Shown here: piece after piece, positions 10,851-19,316 of the stretch
How the letters are laid out: each line of letters starts with the position of its first letter
How positions within the stretch are numbered: the first letter of the stretch is position 1
Assembly (NCBI RefSeq): GCF_023700755.1
Contig: NZ_JAMKOJ010000003.1
Span: forward strand, 1-64,000
Length of the DNA stretch: 64,000 nt
Reading direction: 5' to 3'
Source: Allorhizobium sonneratiae
GTDB lineage: Bacteria; Pseudomonadota; Alphaproteobacteria; Rhizobiales; Rhizobiaceae
The notes under the pieces: model-generated
Told to the model about the DNA's origin: nothing
Seen by the model: the letters and a program-made list of their open reading frames with translations, nothing else
Database searches by the model: none
Position numbers and translations under genes: made by a program

Positions 10851-11819
10851 CTATTGCAAAAGTTGAAGAACGGAATTGATGTTGCCATTGATGATCGGCA
10901 ATGTGGATTCAGCCAGTTGCTGGCGGGTCTGTAACGCTTTCAGACGGCTGGATTCGCTGTCCATATCGGTGTCGACCAGCCTGCCGATGCCGGTCTTGAT
11001 CGTTCCCTCCAGGTTTTTGGCAAAATTGTTCTGCATATGAACGCGATTGCTCAAGGCACCGAGGGTGCTGGCCACATCGGTGATGCGACCGGTCATAGCA
11101 TCCACCACCTTGATCATGTCGTCGATATCGGTGTTGCTGGTGTTCTTGTCCAGTTTGATCTCGTCATAGCTGGTGCCGGCGCTGGCGCCGTTGAACATCA
11201 CCCAGGTTTTGGCGGTACCGAGCGTGCTGGCAAAGCCGGGGCCGGTCAGAATGCCGTCATCGCCACCAACATCGTCGATCAGATAGTTCACATCCTCTGT
11301 GCCGGATTGCCCGCCAATGTCGTAATTGATTGTGTTGATGCTGATCTGGCCAGAGCTGTTGCGCACGAATGAGCCGACCAGATTGCGGTTGGCCGGATCG
11401 CTGGAGGAGGAGCGCCACAGCCAGTTCTGTTCGGAAAAGGACGAGCCGGTGGCGATGGAGCGCAGTTGCGAGCGGATTTCATCGAGTTCCGTATTGATCT
11501 TGCTGCGATCCACCCCCGGCTCACGCGCCAGCACCAGCCGGGATTTTGCCTGCGACATCAGATCGACCGCCTTGGTCATACCGTTTTCGGCGGTGTCGAG
11601 CACGCCGGAGGCCATGTTCAGCGCATCCTGTACCGCGCCGATGGCGTGATTGTCCGAGCGCATGGTGGTGGCAATCGACCAATAGGCCGCATTGTCAGCC
11701 GCTTTCGCCACGCGGTAACCGCTGGAGATCCTGTCTTCGCTCTCATTCCGGCTGTCGATGGCTCTACGAATATTTTGCAGCGCCATGATCGCCGATACAT
11801 TGGTATTCTTGCTCACCAT
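10851..11819 (-). CDS. Flagellin
   Basis: A 322-residue filament protein. The N-terminal D0/D1 region is conserved (NVSAIMALQNIRRA, then EDRISSGYRVAKAADNAAYW), as is the C-terminal helix (LKALQTRQQLAESTLPIING ending in LQLLQ). The central part is short and variable, as in rhizobial flagellins. The start is supported by AAAGGTGAG about 8 bases upstream. No other flagellar gene is in the window, so it is an orphan paralog outside a main fla/flg cluster. It is transcribed in the same direction as glf, about 170 bp upstream of it. No sigma-28-type promoter could be identified with confidence. Confidence 0.93.
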   Translation of the reverse strand: MVSKNTNVSAIMALQNIRRAIDSRNESEDRISSGYRVAKAADNAAYWSIATTMRSDNHAIGAVQDALNMASGVLDTAENGMTKAVDLMSQAKSRLVLAREPGVDRSKINTELDEIRSQLRSIATGSSFSEQNWLWRSSSSDPANRNLVGSFVRNSSGQISINTINYDIGGQSGTEDVNYLIDDVGGDDGILTGPGFASTLGTAKTWVMFNGASAGTSYDEIKLDKNTSNTDIDDMIKVVDAMTGRITDVASTLGALSNRVHMQNNFAKNLEGTIKTGIGRLVDTDMDSESSRLKALQTRQQLAESTLPIINGNINSVLQLLQ

Positions 11820-12098
11820 TTGCTGGTCTCACCTTTTACGCAATAAAAGACATGGAGAAACCGCCCGCGCGGATCGCATGATCCGCACGTCATTTGTGGT
11901 CCCGTGAAGTGTTACTGTTTGCCCGCTCTTTTTATAAGACCGTTAAGGTTAAGTAACGGGAAATGGATATGGTAAACAGGAGTTGAAACCACTGGTGGTG
12001 GTGGTAACACTTGCATCAGCCAGGCTGATCGTCGCAAGTCCTCGACACTCTTGCAGAGGCAATTTGCGTCTTTTCTGCTGATTTTGCGGATGGTGCAA

Positions 12099-12173
12099 TG
12101 GCTGGGGCGCCTGGATTCGAACCAGGGGATGGCGGTACCAAAAACCGCTGCCTTACCGCTTGGCTACGCCCCA
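12099..12173 (-). tRNA. tRNA-Gln (anticodon TTG)
   Basis: A 75-base minus-strand cloverleaf with encoded CCA. The acceptor stem TGGGGCG pairs with CGCCCCA, followed by the discriminator G and CCA. The anticodon arm GCGGT-TTTTGGT-ACCGC places TTG at positions 34-36. The T arm contains the GGTTCGAATCC motif. It lies between the flagellin gene and the DJ-1/PfpI gene. Confidence 0.95.
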
Positions 12174-12385
12174 CCGCTGTGCGCCGCAGGCGTTTCGCCC
12201 AGGCTTTGCTGCGCCGGGGTCTTAGCAAAGCGGGATCATGGCTGCAATGGTTTTTCGCGCGATTTTAACAGCTCGTTGAAAAAAGTCCTGCGCAGAGCGG
12301 CAGCGACCCTTTTTTAGAAAATGCGGAACGAACCGCAGCTTTTCGGGTTTTCCCAATATCGACTGCAACCAAGAAAGGGAAAACA

Positions 12386-12946
12386 ATGACCAAGATTACA
12401 GACGCAACGATTCTCATTCTGGCGACAGACGGTTATGAGCGCTCGGAACTGCGGGTGCCGCTTGATAAGCTGCGTGAGAAAGGGGCAAAGGTGAAAATCG
12501 CCTCTCTGAAGCGGGAGCCGATCAAAAGCTGGGCCGAAAAGGACTGGGGCGATACGGTCGATGTCGATTTCGCTGTCAGCGATGTTTCGGTCAAGGATTA
12601 CGACGCGCTCGTCATTCCCGGCGGGCAGATCAATCCCGATATCCTGCGCACCGACGAAAAGGCGGTGAAGCTGGTCAAGGATTTTGTCGCCTCCGGCAAG
12701 GTGGTGGCGGCTGTTTGTCATGGCCCTTGGCTGCTGGTGGAGGCGGATGCGCTCAAGGGCCGCAAGGCGACCTCTTACCATTCGATCCGCACGGATGTGA
12801 AAAATGCCGGCGCAGAATGGGTGGATGAAAAAGTGGTCACCGACAAGGGTATTATCACCTCGCGCAATCCCGGTGACCTCGATGCCTTTGTCGCCAAGAT
12901 CGTCGAAGAGGTTGAGGAAGGTCGTCATCAACGCCGTGCCGCATAG
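12386..12946 (+). CDS. DJ-1/PfpI family protein
   Basis: A 186-residue cytoplasmic protein of the type 1 glutamine amidotransferase-like fold. The nucleophile elbow AAVCHGPWLL places Cys111 and His112. The acidic partner is likely Glu18 in DGYERSEL, and VIPGG precedes the elbow. The size fits PfpI / YhbO-type proteases or deglycases, which are linked to protein and nucleic-acid damage control under stress. GAAAGGGA precedes the ATG. It is monocistronic as far as can be seen. Confidence 0.9.
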   Translation: MTKITDATILILATDGYERSELRVPLDKLREKGAKVKIASLKREPIKSWAEKDWGDTVDVDFAVSDVSVKDYDALVIPGGQINPDILRTDEKAVKLVKDFVASGKVVAAVCHGPWLLVEADALKGRKATSYHSIRTDVKNAGAEWVDEKVVTDKGIITSRNPGDLDAFVAKIVEEVEEGRHQRRAA

Positions 12947-13064
12947 CGACCTGAACCGCCTACTGGCTTTCAGATAAAAAATCTGCTCAGATAGAGCAAT
13001 CCCGGTGCCCTTCATCGTCCTGCCGTTGCTTGGGTGCCGGGGTTTGTTCATTGAGGAGATCCTG

Positions 13065-13361
13065 ATGCCTGGTTATTCCGCCCGTCCTCCCGCCCTTGGC
13101 ACGGTTCTGCTGAATGATGCCATGGTGCGCGTCACACGCTGGGATTTCGAGCCCGGTGCTGCGACCGGTCATCATGTCCATGGGCTGGGTTATGTGGTCG
13201 TGCCGATGACGGATTGCCATTTCCTGATCGAGGACGATCAGGGAGAACGTCAGGTGACCAGCCGGGCAGGAGAGGTCTATCGGCGCGAGGCAGGCGTCAG
13301 CCATAATGTTATCAATGGCGGCGATGCCCCCATGAGTTTTATCGAGATCGAGTATAAATAG
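13065..13361 (+). CDS. Small cupin-domain protein
   Basis: A 98-residue single-domain cupin starting MPGYSARPPALGTVLLNDAM. The metal-site motif GHHVHGLGYVVVPM (cupin motif 1) and VSHNVINGG (motif 2) are visible. The start at 13065 is preferred because GAGGAG lies just upstream; the frame is open back to 13005. The substrate cannot be inferred from sequence. Confidence 0.8.
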   Translation: MPGYSARPPALGTVLLNDAMVRVTRWDFEPGAATGHHVHGLGYVVVPMTDCHFLIEDDQGERQVTSRAGEVYRREAGVSHNVINGGDAPMSFIEIEYK

Positions 13362-13445
13362 GCGGTGTCCTCGCTAAGCGTTGCGAGTGCGTCGCAGCGC
13401 ACCTCCACTCCGCATTGATCCTCAAATTAAAACGTAAGAACAATC

Positions 13446-14360
13446 ATGAACAGTTTTGCCGGTCTTCTGTCGGAAACCTATGAGGCCGCGCATGGCCGTC
13501 GCGTCTCTGTCGTTGCGGGCGTGGAGCGGGTGACAGCCCCCAATGCCGGGCCGATGACCTATAAGGGCACCAATACCTACATTATTGGGCAGGAAACCGT
13601 CTGCATCATTGATCCGGGGCCTGCTGACGAGGCGCATTTTCATGCGCTGCAACTGGCGCTCAGAGGCCGTACTGTCTCTCATATTCTCGTCACTCATACT
13701 CACCGGGATCATTCAGGGCTTGCCATGCGGCTCAAGGCAGCAACGGGGGCCATGCTGGTTGCGGAAGGGCCGCATCGTCTGGCGCGTGCCCTGCATCCGG
13801 GAGAAGATCCCGCCTTTGGCGAGAGCGGTGATCGTGCGTTTCAGCCTGATATCTTGCTGGCCGATGGCGATCTGGTTCAGGGCGAGGGCTTTGCGCTTGA
13901 GGCGGTGCTTACCCCCGGCCATGCCGCCAATCATGCCGCCTTTGCCCTGAAGGACACGGGGCTGTTGTTCTCCGGCGATCATGTCATGGGCTGGGCCTCG
14001 ACGGTGATTGCGCCCCCCGATGGGTCCATGCGCGATTACATGGCATCGCTGGACCGGCTGCTCGCGCGCGAAGACCTCGCATATCTGCCCGGTCATGGCG
14101 GCGCCGTGGCCAATCCGGCAGCCTATGTTCGCGGTTTGAAAACCCATCGGCAGATGCGGGCAAAGGCCATTTTAGCCAGGGTCAGGGCAGGGGATCGCGA
14201 TATTGAAACCATGGTCCGGGCCATGTATCGCGGCATTGAGACGCCCCTTTTCAAAGCTGCCTGTTTGTCGGTTCTGGCGCATCTGGAGGATCTCGTTGCA
14301 CAAGGAGAGGTCCTCTGCGATGGGCCAGTTCTGACGACGTCCCTGTTCAGTCCCGGCTGA
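13446..14360 (+). CDS. MBL-fold metallo-hydrolase
   Basis: A 304-residue protein of the metallo-beta-lactamase superfamily. The dinuclear zinc motif is THTHRDHSG (His84, His86, Asp88, His89). Further ligands are likely in LTPGHAANHAAF, LFSGDHVMG and LPGHGG. The C-terminal part from about residue 220 looks like the winged-helix segment of LACTB2-like nucleases and hydrolases. It does not resemble a secreted beta-lactamase because it lacks a signal peptide. It follows the cupin gene by about 85 bases in the same direction. The substrate is unknown. Confidence 0.85.
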   Translation: MNSFAGLLSETYEAAHGRRVSVVAGVERVTAPNAGPMTYKGTNTYIIGQETVCIIDPGPADEAHFHALQLALRGRTVSHILVTHTHRDHSGLAMRLKAATGAMLVAEGPHRLARALHPGEDPAFGESGDRAFQPDILLADGDLVQGEGFALEAVLTPGHAANHAAFALKDTGLLFSGDHVMGWASTVIAPPDGSMRDYMASLDRLLAREDLAYLPGHGGAVANPAAYVRGLKTHRQMRAKAILARVRAGDRDIETMVRAMYRGIETPLFKAACLSVLAHLEDLVAQGEVLCDGPVLTTSLFSPG

Positions 14361-14634
14361 AACATGCTGATGTCGACGACAAAACCTGCTCATAAGCTAA
14401 AACACCCCTGAAACGGGGAGTTGTAGATCAGCGCACCCTTCGTTAGTGTTTATTTTGCAAAAGAAGGGGACCGGTTTTTCTGAAAAGACGATGAAGACAA
14501 CACGCCAGCAGAAACTTTCGTGTCGGTCTGTTTGACAGGCATTGACAGGCATGTGGGCATCTGTCTGGTTCAGGATGACATGGGTGGCGAGAGCCGGGAA
14601 CGGTTCAGACAGTGAGTGCATGAGGTGAGGATCT

Positions 14635-15666
14635 GTGGCGCGTAAGCGAAAAGCCTATAAGGACAAGGTGACACTGACGGATGTAGCGGAAAAGGTCGGG
14701 GTCAGTCCGATAACGGTTTCGCGGGCGATCAGCCGACCGGAAAAAGTCTCCGACGATCTGCGGGAAACGATCCTGCAAGCCGTTCACGAACTGGGTTATG
14801 TGCCTGATTATGCCGCGCGCGCGCTTGCCAGCCGATCCGGCCATCTGATCGGGGTTTTGTCGTCGCTTCTGGGATCGAGCACCTTTGCCCCGGTGATGAA
14901 GGGCATTGAGGATCGGGCGCGCAATACCGGCCAGCGTATACAATATGCCAATACGCTTTATGATCCCCAGGAGGAAATTCATCAGATCAAGCAGTTTTTC
15001 GGGCAGAAGCCGACCGGCATCATCATTGGCGGTGTGAAGATTGATCCGCAGGTGACGGATCTTCTGCGAAATGCGCCCTGTCCAGTGGTACAGTTGATCG
15101 ATATCAGCTATCCGGCGGTCGATATGGCTGTTGGCGTCAACAATCCGCTCGCCTGCGAAGCGGCGATCTCGCATATGATTGATGCTGGCTATCGCTCGAT
15201 CGCCTTCTGTTCCATCCGTGCTGACATTCCCATCCTCCTCCGGCTGGAGCGCTATCGGCAACGCATGACGGCGGCCGGGCTTTATCGTCCGGAGCTGGAG
15301 TTGATGCTTGACGAGCAAGCCAGCGCAGTTCGATGCGGGGCAGACATTCTCGACAGACTTTTTCAACAGGTGCCTGATCTCGATGCCATTTTCTGCGCCC
15401 ATGACGATCTGGCGCTTGGCGTGCTGTTCGAATGTCAGCGGCGTGGCATCGCCGTGCCGGAAAAGCTGGGTCTTTGCGGCTTTGCCGACATGGATTATGC
15501 CGCCTGCACCGTACCCTCGCTGACGACGCTGAAAATGCCGCTCTATCAGCTTGGTTATCGGGCTGTGGACATGATCCTGCGCGCCAAGGAAGGGTTCCGC
15601 ACCGAAAAAACCGTCGATCTCGGTTTCGAGCTGGTCAAACGGCAATCGACGGATCGAAAGAGCTGA
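14635..15666 (+). CDS. LacI-type transcriptional regulator
   Basis: A 343-residue DNA-binding repressor. The N-terminal helix-turn-helix is VTLTDVAEKVGVSPITVSRA with the hinge helix YAARALASRSGHLIGVL. A periplasmic-binding-like sensor domain follows. The overall pattern resembles GntR/IdnR-type sugar-acid regulators. It starts at GTG, supported by AGGTGAGG 6 bases upstream. No sugar operon adjoins it, so its target is elsewhere. It converges on cysN with a hairpin between. The 274 bases upstream of it hold no gene I can support. Confidence 0.88.
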   Translation: MARKRKAYKDKVTLTDVAEKVGVSPITVSRAISRPEKVSDDLRETILQAVHELGYVPDYAARALASRSGHLIGVLSSLLGSSTFAPVMKGIEDRARNTGQRIQYANTLYDPQEEIHQIKQFFGQKPTGIIIGGVKIDPQVTDLLRNAPCPVVQLIDISYPAVDMAVGVNNPLACEAAISHMIDAGYRSIAFCSIRADIPILLRLERYRQRMTAAGLYRPELELMLDEQASAVRCGADILDRLFQQVPDLDAIFCAHDDLALGVLFECQRRGIAVPEKLGLCGFADMDYAACTVPSLTTLKMPLYQLGYRAVDMILRAKEGFRTEKTVDLGFELVKRQSTDRKS

Positions 15667-15684
15667 AAACCTTACCCGCAACAG

Positions 15685-15713
15685 AAAAACCCGGCAGATC
15701 GTTCTGCCGGGTT
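15685..15713 (-). terminator. Rho-independent terminator of cysN
   Basis: On the minus strand CCCGGCAG and CTGCCGGG form an 8-bp GC-rich stem, extended by two A-T pairs and followed by a run of five T. It lies just past the end of cysN and faces the convergent LacI-type gene. Confidence 0.85.
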
Positions 15714-15776
15714 CGGTTATCAGTTATGCCAAGGTTCGAAGATGCTGATGCATCCTCTCCTTGACGGCATTTGCTT

Positions 15777-17255
15777 TTATTCCTCGATGCCATCCAGAAG
15801 GCCACGGGCCTGTGCGGCACTGATGCGGCGCATTTCAACGGCGTCACGGCGCGAGGACATCAGCTCCGTCGCCATGACCTGGTCGGCCAGATCGGCAGGA
15901 AGCGAAAGGATCACGCGGGTCTCACCGCCATTCAGCCCGTCGATCTCGGCGCGTTTGGCCGTGATCATGCCGCCTGCCACCGTGTTGTTGGTATCGGGAT
16001 CGATGAGGATGAACGCGCCGGTTCCCCGGTTCTGCTCATAGGTGTCGAACATCGCCTGTTCGTCGAAGGCAAGATGCACCTTGCCGATGGCGTTCATGCC
16101 AAGGCTTTCAACCGCTGCCCACTGGCCGCTCTTCAGATTGAGCTGCGAGACGGGCTTGACCTGTACCCGCTGACGGCGGGAGCCGCTTTTCAGCCAGTAG
16201 CGTTTGTTGGGCTGGATGCCGTCCGGCTGCAAGGCCACGATCTGGGCGTCGAAGGCACGGCCGATCATCGGCTGGGCGTCGATGGACACGATCATATCGC
16301 CGCGTGCGACATCCACCTGTCGGTCGAGCACCAGCGTGATGGCATCGCCAGCCACGGCGGCGTTGCGCACCAGATCGAAGGTGACGATCTGCTTGACATT
16401 GGCCACCGCGCCGGAGGGCAGGATGGCGACACTGTCGCCCGGCTTGACCGAGCCGCCGGCCACCGTGCCCTGATAGCCGCGAAAGCTTTCGCCCGGACGG
16501 CAGACCCGCTGTACGGAAAGACGGAAGCCTGTGCCCTGGGCCGAGCGAACGGTCGCCTTTTCCAGCACCTCGACCAGTGTCGGGCCGTCATACCAAGGCA
16601 TGGCGCTCGCGCCGGAATAGACGACATTTTCGCCTTTCAGCGCCGACATCGGGATGGCGGTGATCTGGCGAACGCCAAGCGTCAAGGCCAGTTCACGGAA
16701 ATCATGGGCGATAGCCTCGAAACCGGCGCGGTCATAATTCGTCAGGTCGATCTTGTTGACGGCCAAGACAAATTGACGGATCCCCATCAGGGCGGCGATG
16801 GTGGCGTGACGGCGGGTCTGTTCGAGAAGACCGGCACGGGCATCGACCAGAAGCACGGCAAGATCGGCTGTGGAGGCGCCGGTGGCCATGTTGCGGGTAT
16901 ATTGCTCATGACCGGGCGTATCGGCCACGATGAAGGAACGCTTGTCGGTGGCGAAATAGCGATAGGCGACATCGATGGTGATGCCCTGTTCCCGTTCAGC
17001 CTGAAGACCGTCAAGCAGAAGAGCAAAATCCGGCAGGCCGAGATCGTTCTGCTTGCCGCTGTCGCGTCTGAGGGTCGCGGCCTGATCTTCCTTGACCGCC
17101 TTGGTGTCCCAGAGCAGGCGGCCGATCAGGGTCGATTTTCCATCATCGACCGATCCGCAGGTGATGAGACGCAAGGGGCGAAGGTCGCGGCCGGCAGTAA
17201 CGGTGTCCGGCTGGGCTGCGGCATTGGCGGCGAGGGCGTTGGCGCTTGCGGTCAT
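15777..17255 (-). CDS. cysN: Sulfate adenylyltransferase subunit 1 (GTPase)
   Basis: The GTPase subunit of ATP sulfurylase, which couples GTP hydrolysis to formation of adenosine phosphosulfate from ATP and sulfate. The G1 loop GSVDDGKST is at about residues 34-42, with ADTPGHEQYTRNM (G3) and VNKIDL (G4) following. The chosen ATG at 17255 lies one base after the cysD stop and gives 492 residues. There is no C-terminal APS kinase domain, unlike NodQ/CysNC fusions. It is the last gene of cysH-cysD-cysN. Confidence 0.95.
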   Translation of the reverse strand: MTASANALAANAAAQPDTVTAGRDLRPLRLITCGSVDDGKSTLIGRLLWDTKAVKEDQAATLRRDSGKQNDLGLPDFALLLDGLQAEREQGITIDVAYRYFATDKRSFIVADTPGHEQYTRNMATGASTADLAVLLVDARAGLLEQTRRHATIAALMGIRQFVLAVNKIDLTNYDRAGFEAIAHDFRELALTLGVRQITAIPMSALKGENVVYSGASAMPWYDGPTLVEVLEKATVRSAQGTGFRLSVQRVCRPGESFRGYQGTVAGGSVKPGDSVAILPSGAVANVKQIVTFDLVRNAAVAGDAITLVLDRQVDVARGDMIVSIDAQPMIGRAFDAQIVALQPDGIQPNKRYWLKSGSRRQRVQVKPVSQLNLKSGQWAAVESLGMNAIGKVHLAFDEQAMFDTYEQNRGTGAFILIDPDTNNTVAGGMITAKRAEIDGLNGGETRVILSLPADLADQVMATELMSSRRDAVEMRRISAAQARGLLDGIEE

Positions 17256-17256
17256 C

Positions 17257-18246
17257 TCAGAAATATCCTTCGCGTTTCTTCTTTTCCATCGATCCGGACT
17301 GGTCCTGGTCGATGGCGCGACCCTGACGTTCGGAGACGGTTGCGATTTCAAGTTCGGCAATCACCTCGTCCAGCGTGGTGGCCTCGGAGCGGATCGCGCC
17401 AGTCAGCGGGAAACAGCCGAGTGTGCGGAAGCGGATCATGCCTTCCTGCTTCACCTCGCCGGGTAGAAGCTTGAGCCTTTCGTCCTCGGCCATGATCAAC
17501 ATGCCGTCCCGTTCGACATAGGGTCGCTTCGCGGCAAAATAAAGCGGCACCAGCTCAATGTTTTCCGCCTGAATGTAACGCCAGATGTCGACTTCCGTCC
17601 AGTTGGACAGCGGGAAGGCGCGCACGCTTTCGCCGCGACGGATCATGCCGTTATAGACATTCCACAATTCGGGCCGCTGGTTGCGCGGGTCCCATTTGTG
17701 GTCGGGCGTGCGGAAGGAATAGATGCGCTCCTTGGCGCGGGAAGCTTCCTCATCGCGGCGCGCACCGCCGAAGGCGGCGTCATATTTGCCGAGATCAAGC
17801 GCCTGACGCAGCGCTTCGGTCTTCATCACATCGGTATGGTAGGCGGAACCATGGGTGAAGGGCGAAATGCCTTCGGCCTTGCCGCGCGGATTGGTATGCA
17901 CCACCAGATCGAGATCGTAGCGACGTGCGGTCTCATCGCGGAAGGCGATCATTTCCTTGAATTTCCAACCGGTATCGATATGCAGCAGCGGGAAGGGCAC
18001 CCGGCCCGGATAAAAGGCCTTGCGCGCCAGGTGCAGCAGCACGGAGGAATCCTTGCCGATGGAATAGAGCATGACAGGATTGTCAAACTCTGCCGCCACC
18101 TCGCGGAAAATGTGGATCGCCTCGTTTTCGAGCGCCTTCAGATGCGGATCGAGCGGACTACGTCCACCCGTGTCGCGGGAATGAGGGTCGAATTCGGACT
18201 GATGCAGATGCATGACTTGATTTCCAGACGTAAGCTCAATGGGCAT
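17257..18246 (-). CDS. cysD: Sulfate adenylyltransferase subunit 2
   Basis: The catalytic ATP-pyrophosphatase subunit of ATP sulfurylase, 329 residues from the chosen ATG ([16 protein letters not shown]), which has AGAAAGG upstream. The PP-loop is [14 protein letters not shown], followed by the family segments [16 protein letters not shown] and [17 protein letters not shown]. It sits between cysH (91-base gap) and cysN (1-base gap), clearly one transcription unit. An alternative start at the internal MHLHQSEFD is possible. Confidence 0.95.
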   Translation of the reverse strand: MPIELTSGNQVMHLHQSEFDPHSRDTGGRSPLDPHLKALENEAIHIFREVAAEFDNPVMLYSIGKDSSVLLHLARKAFYPGRVPFPLLHIDTGWKFKEMIAFRDETARRYDLDLVVHTNPRGKAEGISPFTHGSAYHTDVMKTEALRQALDLGKYDAAFGGARRDEEASRAKERIYSFRTPDHKWDPRNQRPELWNVYNGMIRRGESVRAFPLSNWTEVDIWRYIQAENIELVPLYFAAKRPYVERDGMLIMAEDERLKLLPGEVKQEGMIRFRTLGCFPLTGAIRSEATTLDEVIAELEIATVSERQGRAIDQDQSGSMEKKKREGYF

Positions 18247-18337
18247 GAAAAGCCTTTCTGGTGATAAACTTATCCTCAAAGCCTCGCGCGTAGCTAGTGC
18301 TCGGGGCGAGAAACTCATCTTTGTGGATGATTGTTGA

Positions 18338-19087
18338 TTATAACGAGCTGGATGTCAGCGATGGGGCCGCCGCATCCGGCACATGCAGCCCGCATTCGCG
18401 CTTCTCGTCGTTTTCCCACCACCAGCGTCCGGCCCGTTCCGGTTCACCGGGCTTGATCGCCCGCGTGCAGGGCTCGCAGCCGATAGAGGGGTAACCGCGC
18501 TTGTGCAGCGGATTGGTCGGCACAGCCTCTTTTTCGACATAGGCCTCGATGTCTTCGAGCGACCAGTCGGCAAGCGGATTGACCTTGATCAGATTGCGTT
18601 CGGCATCATACTCGGCAAAGGGCGTTGCAGCGCGATTGCCCGATTGCGAGCGGCGCAGGCCCGTGACCCAGACGGCAGCACCGTCCAGCGCTTTTGCCAG
18701 CGGCACGAGCTTGCGGATATGACAGCAGGCATGGCGCGCTTCGACGCTTTCGTAAAAGCCGTTCAGGCCGTATTGGGCAACATAGGCATCGATATCGTCC
18801 TGTTCCGGGCGATAACGGCGGATCGTCAGGCCAAAACGCTCTTCCGTTTCATCGATGAGATCGAGCGTTTCCCTGAACAGCCGTCCCGTTTCCAGTGTGA
18901 CGACGTCGATTGCGAGGCGGGAAAGCCCGATGGCAGCGGTGATCACCTGATCTTCTAGGCCGAGGCTGGTGGTAAAGACGGCGCGGCTTCCCAGTTTTTC
19001 CACGAGCTGCAGCCGTTCTGTCAGCGTCAGGCCGGAGAAGGCGGCATCAAGCGAGGCCGCAGCTTCCGGAGCATGGTGCGATGTCAT
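18338..19087 (-). CDS. cysH: Adenylyl-sulfate (APS) reductase
   Basis: A 249-residue reductase forming sulfite from adenosine phosphosulfate. It has the iron-sulfur cysteine pattern of plant-type/bacterial APS reductases: Cys121-Cys122 in HACCHIRK and Cys204/Cys207 in GCEPCTRA. The catalytic Cys232 is in KRECGLHV. Presence of the CC and CxxC pairs argues for APS rather than PAPS as substrate, which fits the absence of an APS kinase domain in the adjacent cysN. The start at 19087 is supported by AGGAATGAG. Just upstream, CTGTCATTCTGG occurs twice in tandem. Confidence 0.93.
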   Translation of the reverse strand: MTSHHAPEAAASLDAAFSGLTLTERLQLVEKLGSRAVFTTSLGLEDQVITAAIGLSRLAIDVVTLETGRLFRETLDLIDETEERFGLTIRRYRPEQDDIDAYVAQYGLNGFYESVEARHACCHIRKLVPLAKALDGAAVWVTGLRRSQSGNRAATPFAEYDAERNLIKVNPLADWSLEDIEAYVEKEAVPTNPLHKRGYPSIGCEPCTRAIKPGEPERAGRWWWENDEKRECGLHVPDAAAPSLTSSSL

Positions 19088-19255
19088 GATCTCATTCCTG
19101 TCATTCTGGCCTGTCATTCTGGCAGGCACTATCGGCCTTTGCACAGACAAAGACCAGAAATCGCCTTTCATGCTGAGGAATATCGAGAGCAAATCTCTCT
19201 CAAACCAGGCGAAACGGCGCGATTTCCTGTCGCTTGCGCCGGTTTTGCAAAAGCA

Positions 19256-19286
19256 GAAGGGCGGCACGCCGGGCCGCCCTTCTTTT
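19256..19286 (-). terminator. Hairpin terminator after the chemoreceptor gene
   Basis: GAAGGGCGGC (19256-19265) pairs perfectly with GCCGCCCTTC (19273-19282). T-rich tracts lie on both sides: TTTT on plus, and TGCTTTTG on minus. It lies 30 bases beyond the stop of the minus-strand chemoreceptor gene and upstream of cysH. Confidence 0.75.
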
Positions 19287-19316
19287 CAGATTGTCTCGCT
19301 GATGCGCTGGAGCAGA

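Noticed and set aside
12281..12320. Possible terminator near the tRNA-Gln gene
   Set aside because: A T-run is present, but no stable stem precedes it in the right orientation.
15771..17474. 567-codon plus-strand frame over cysN and cysD
   Set aside because: It is a shadow of cysN; the minus strand has all GTPase motifs in the correct frame.
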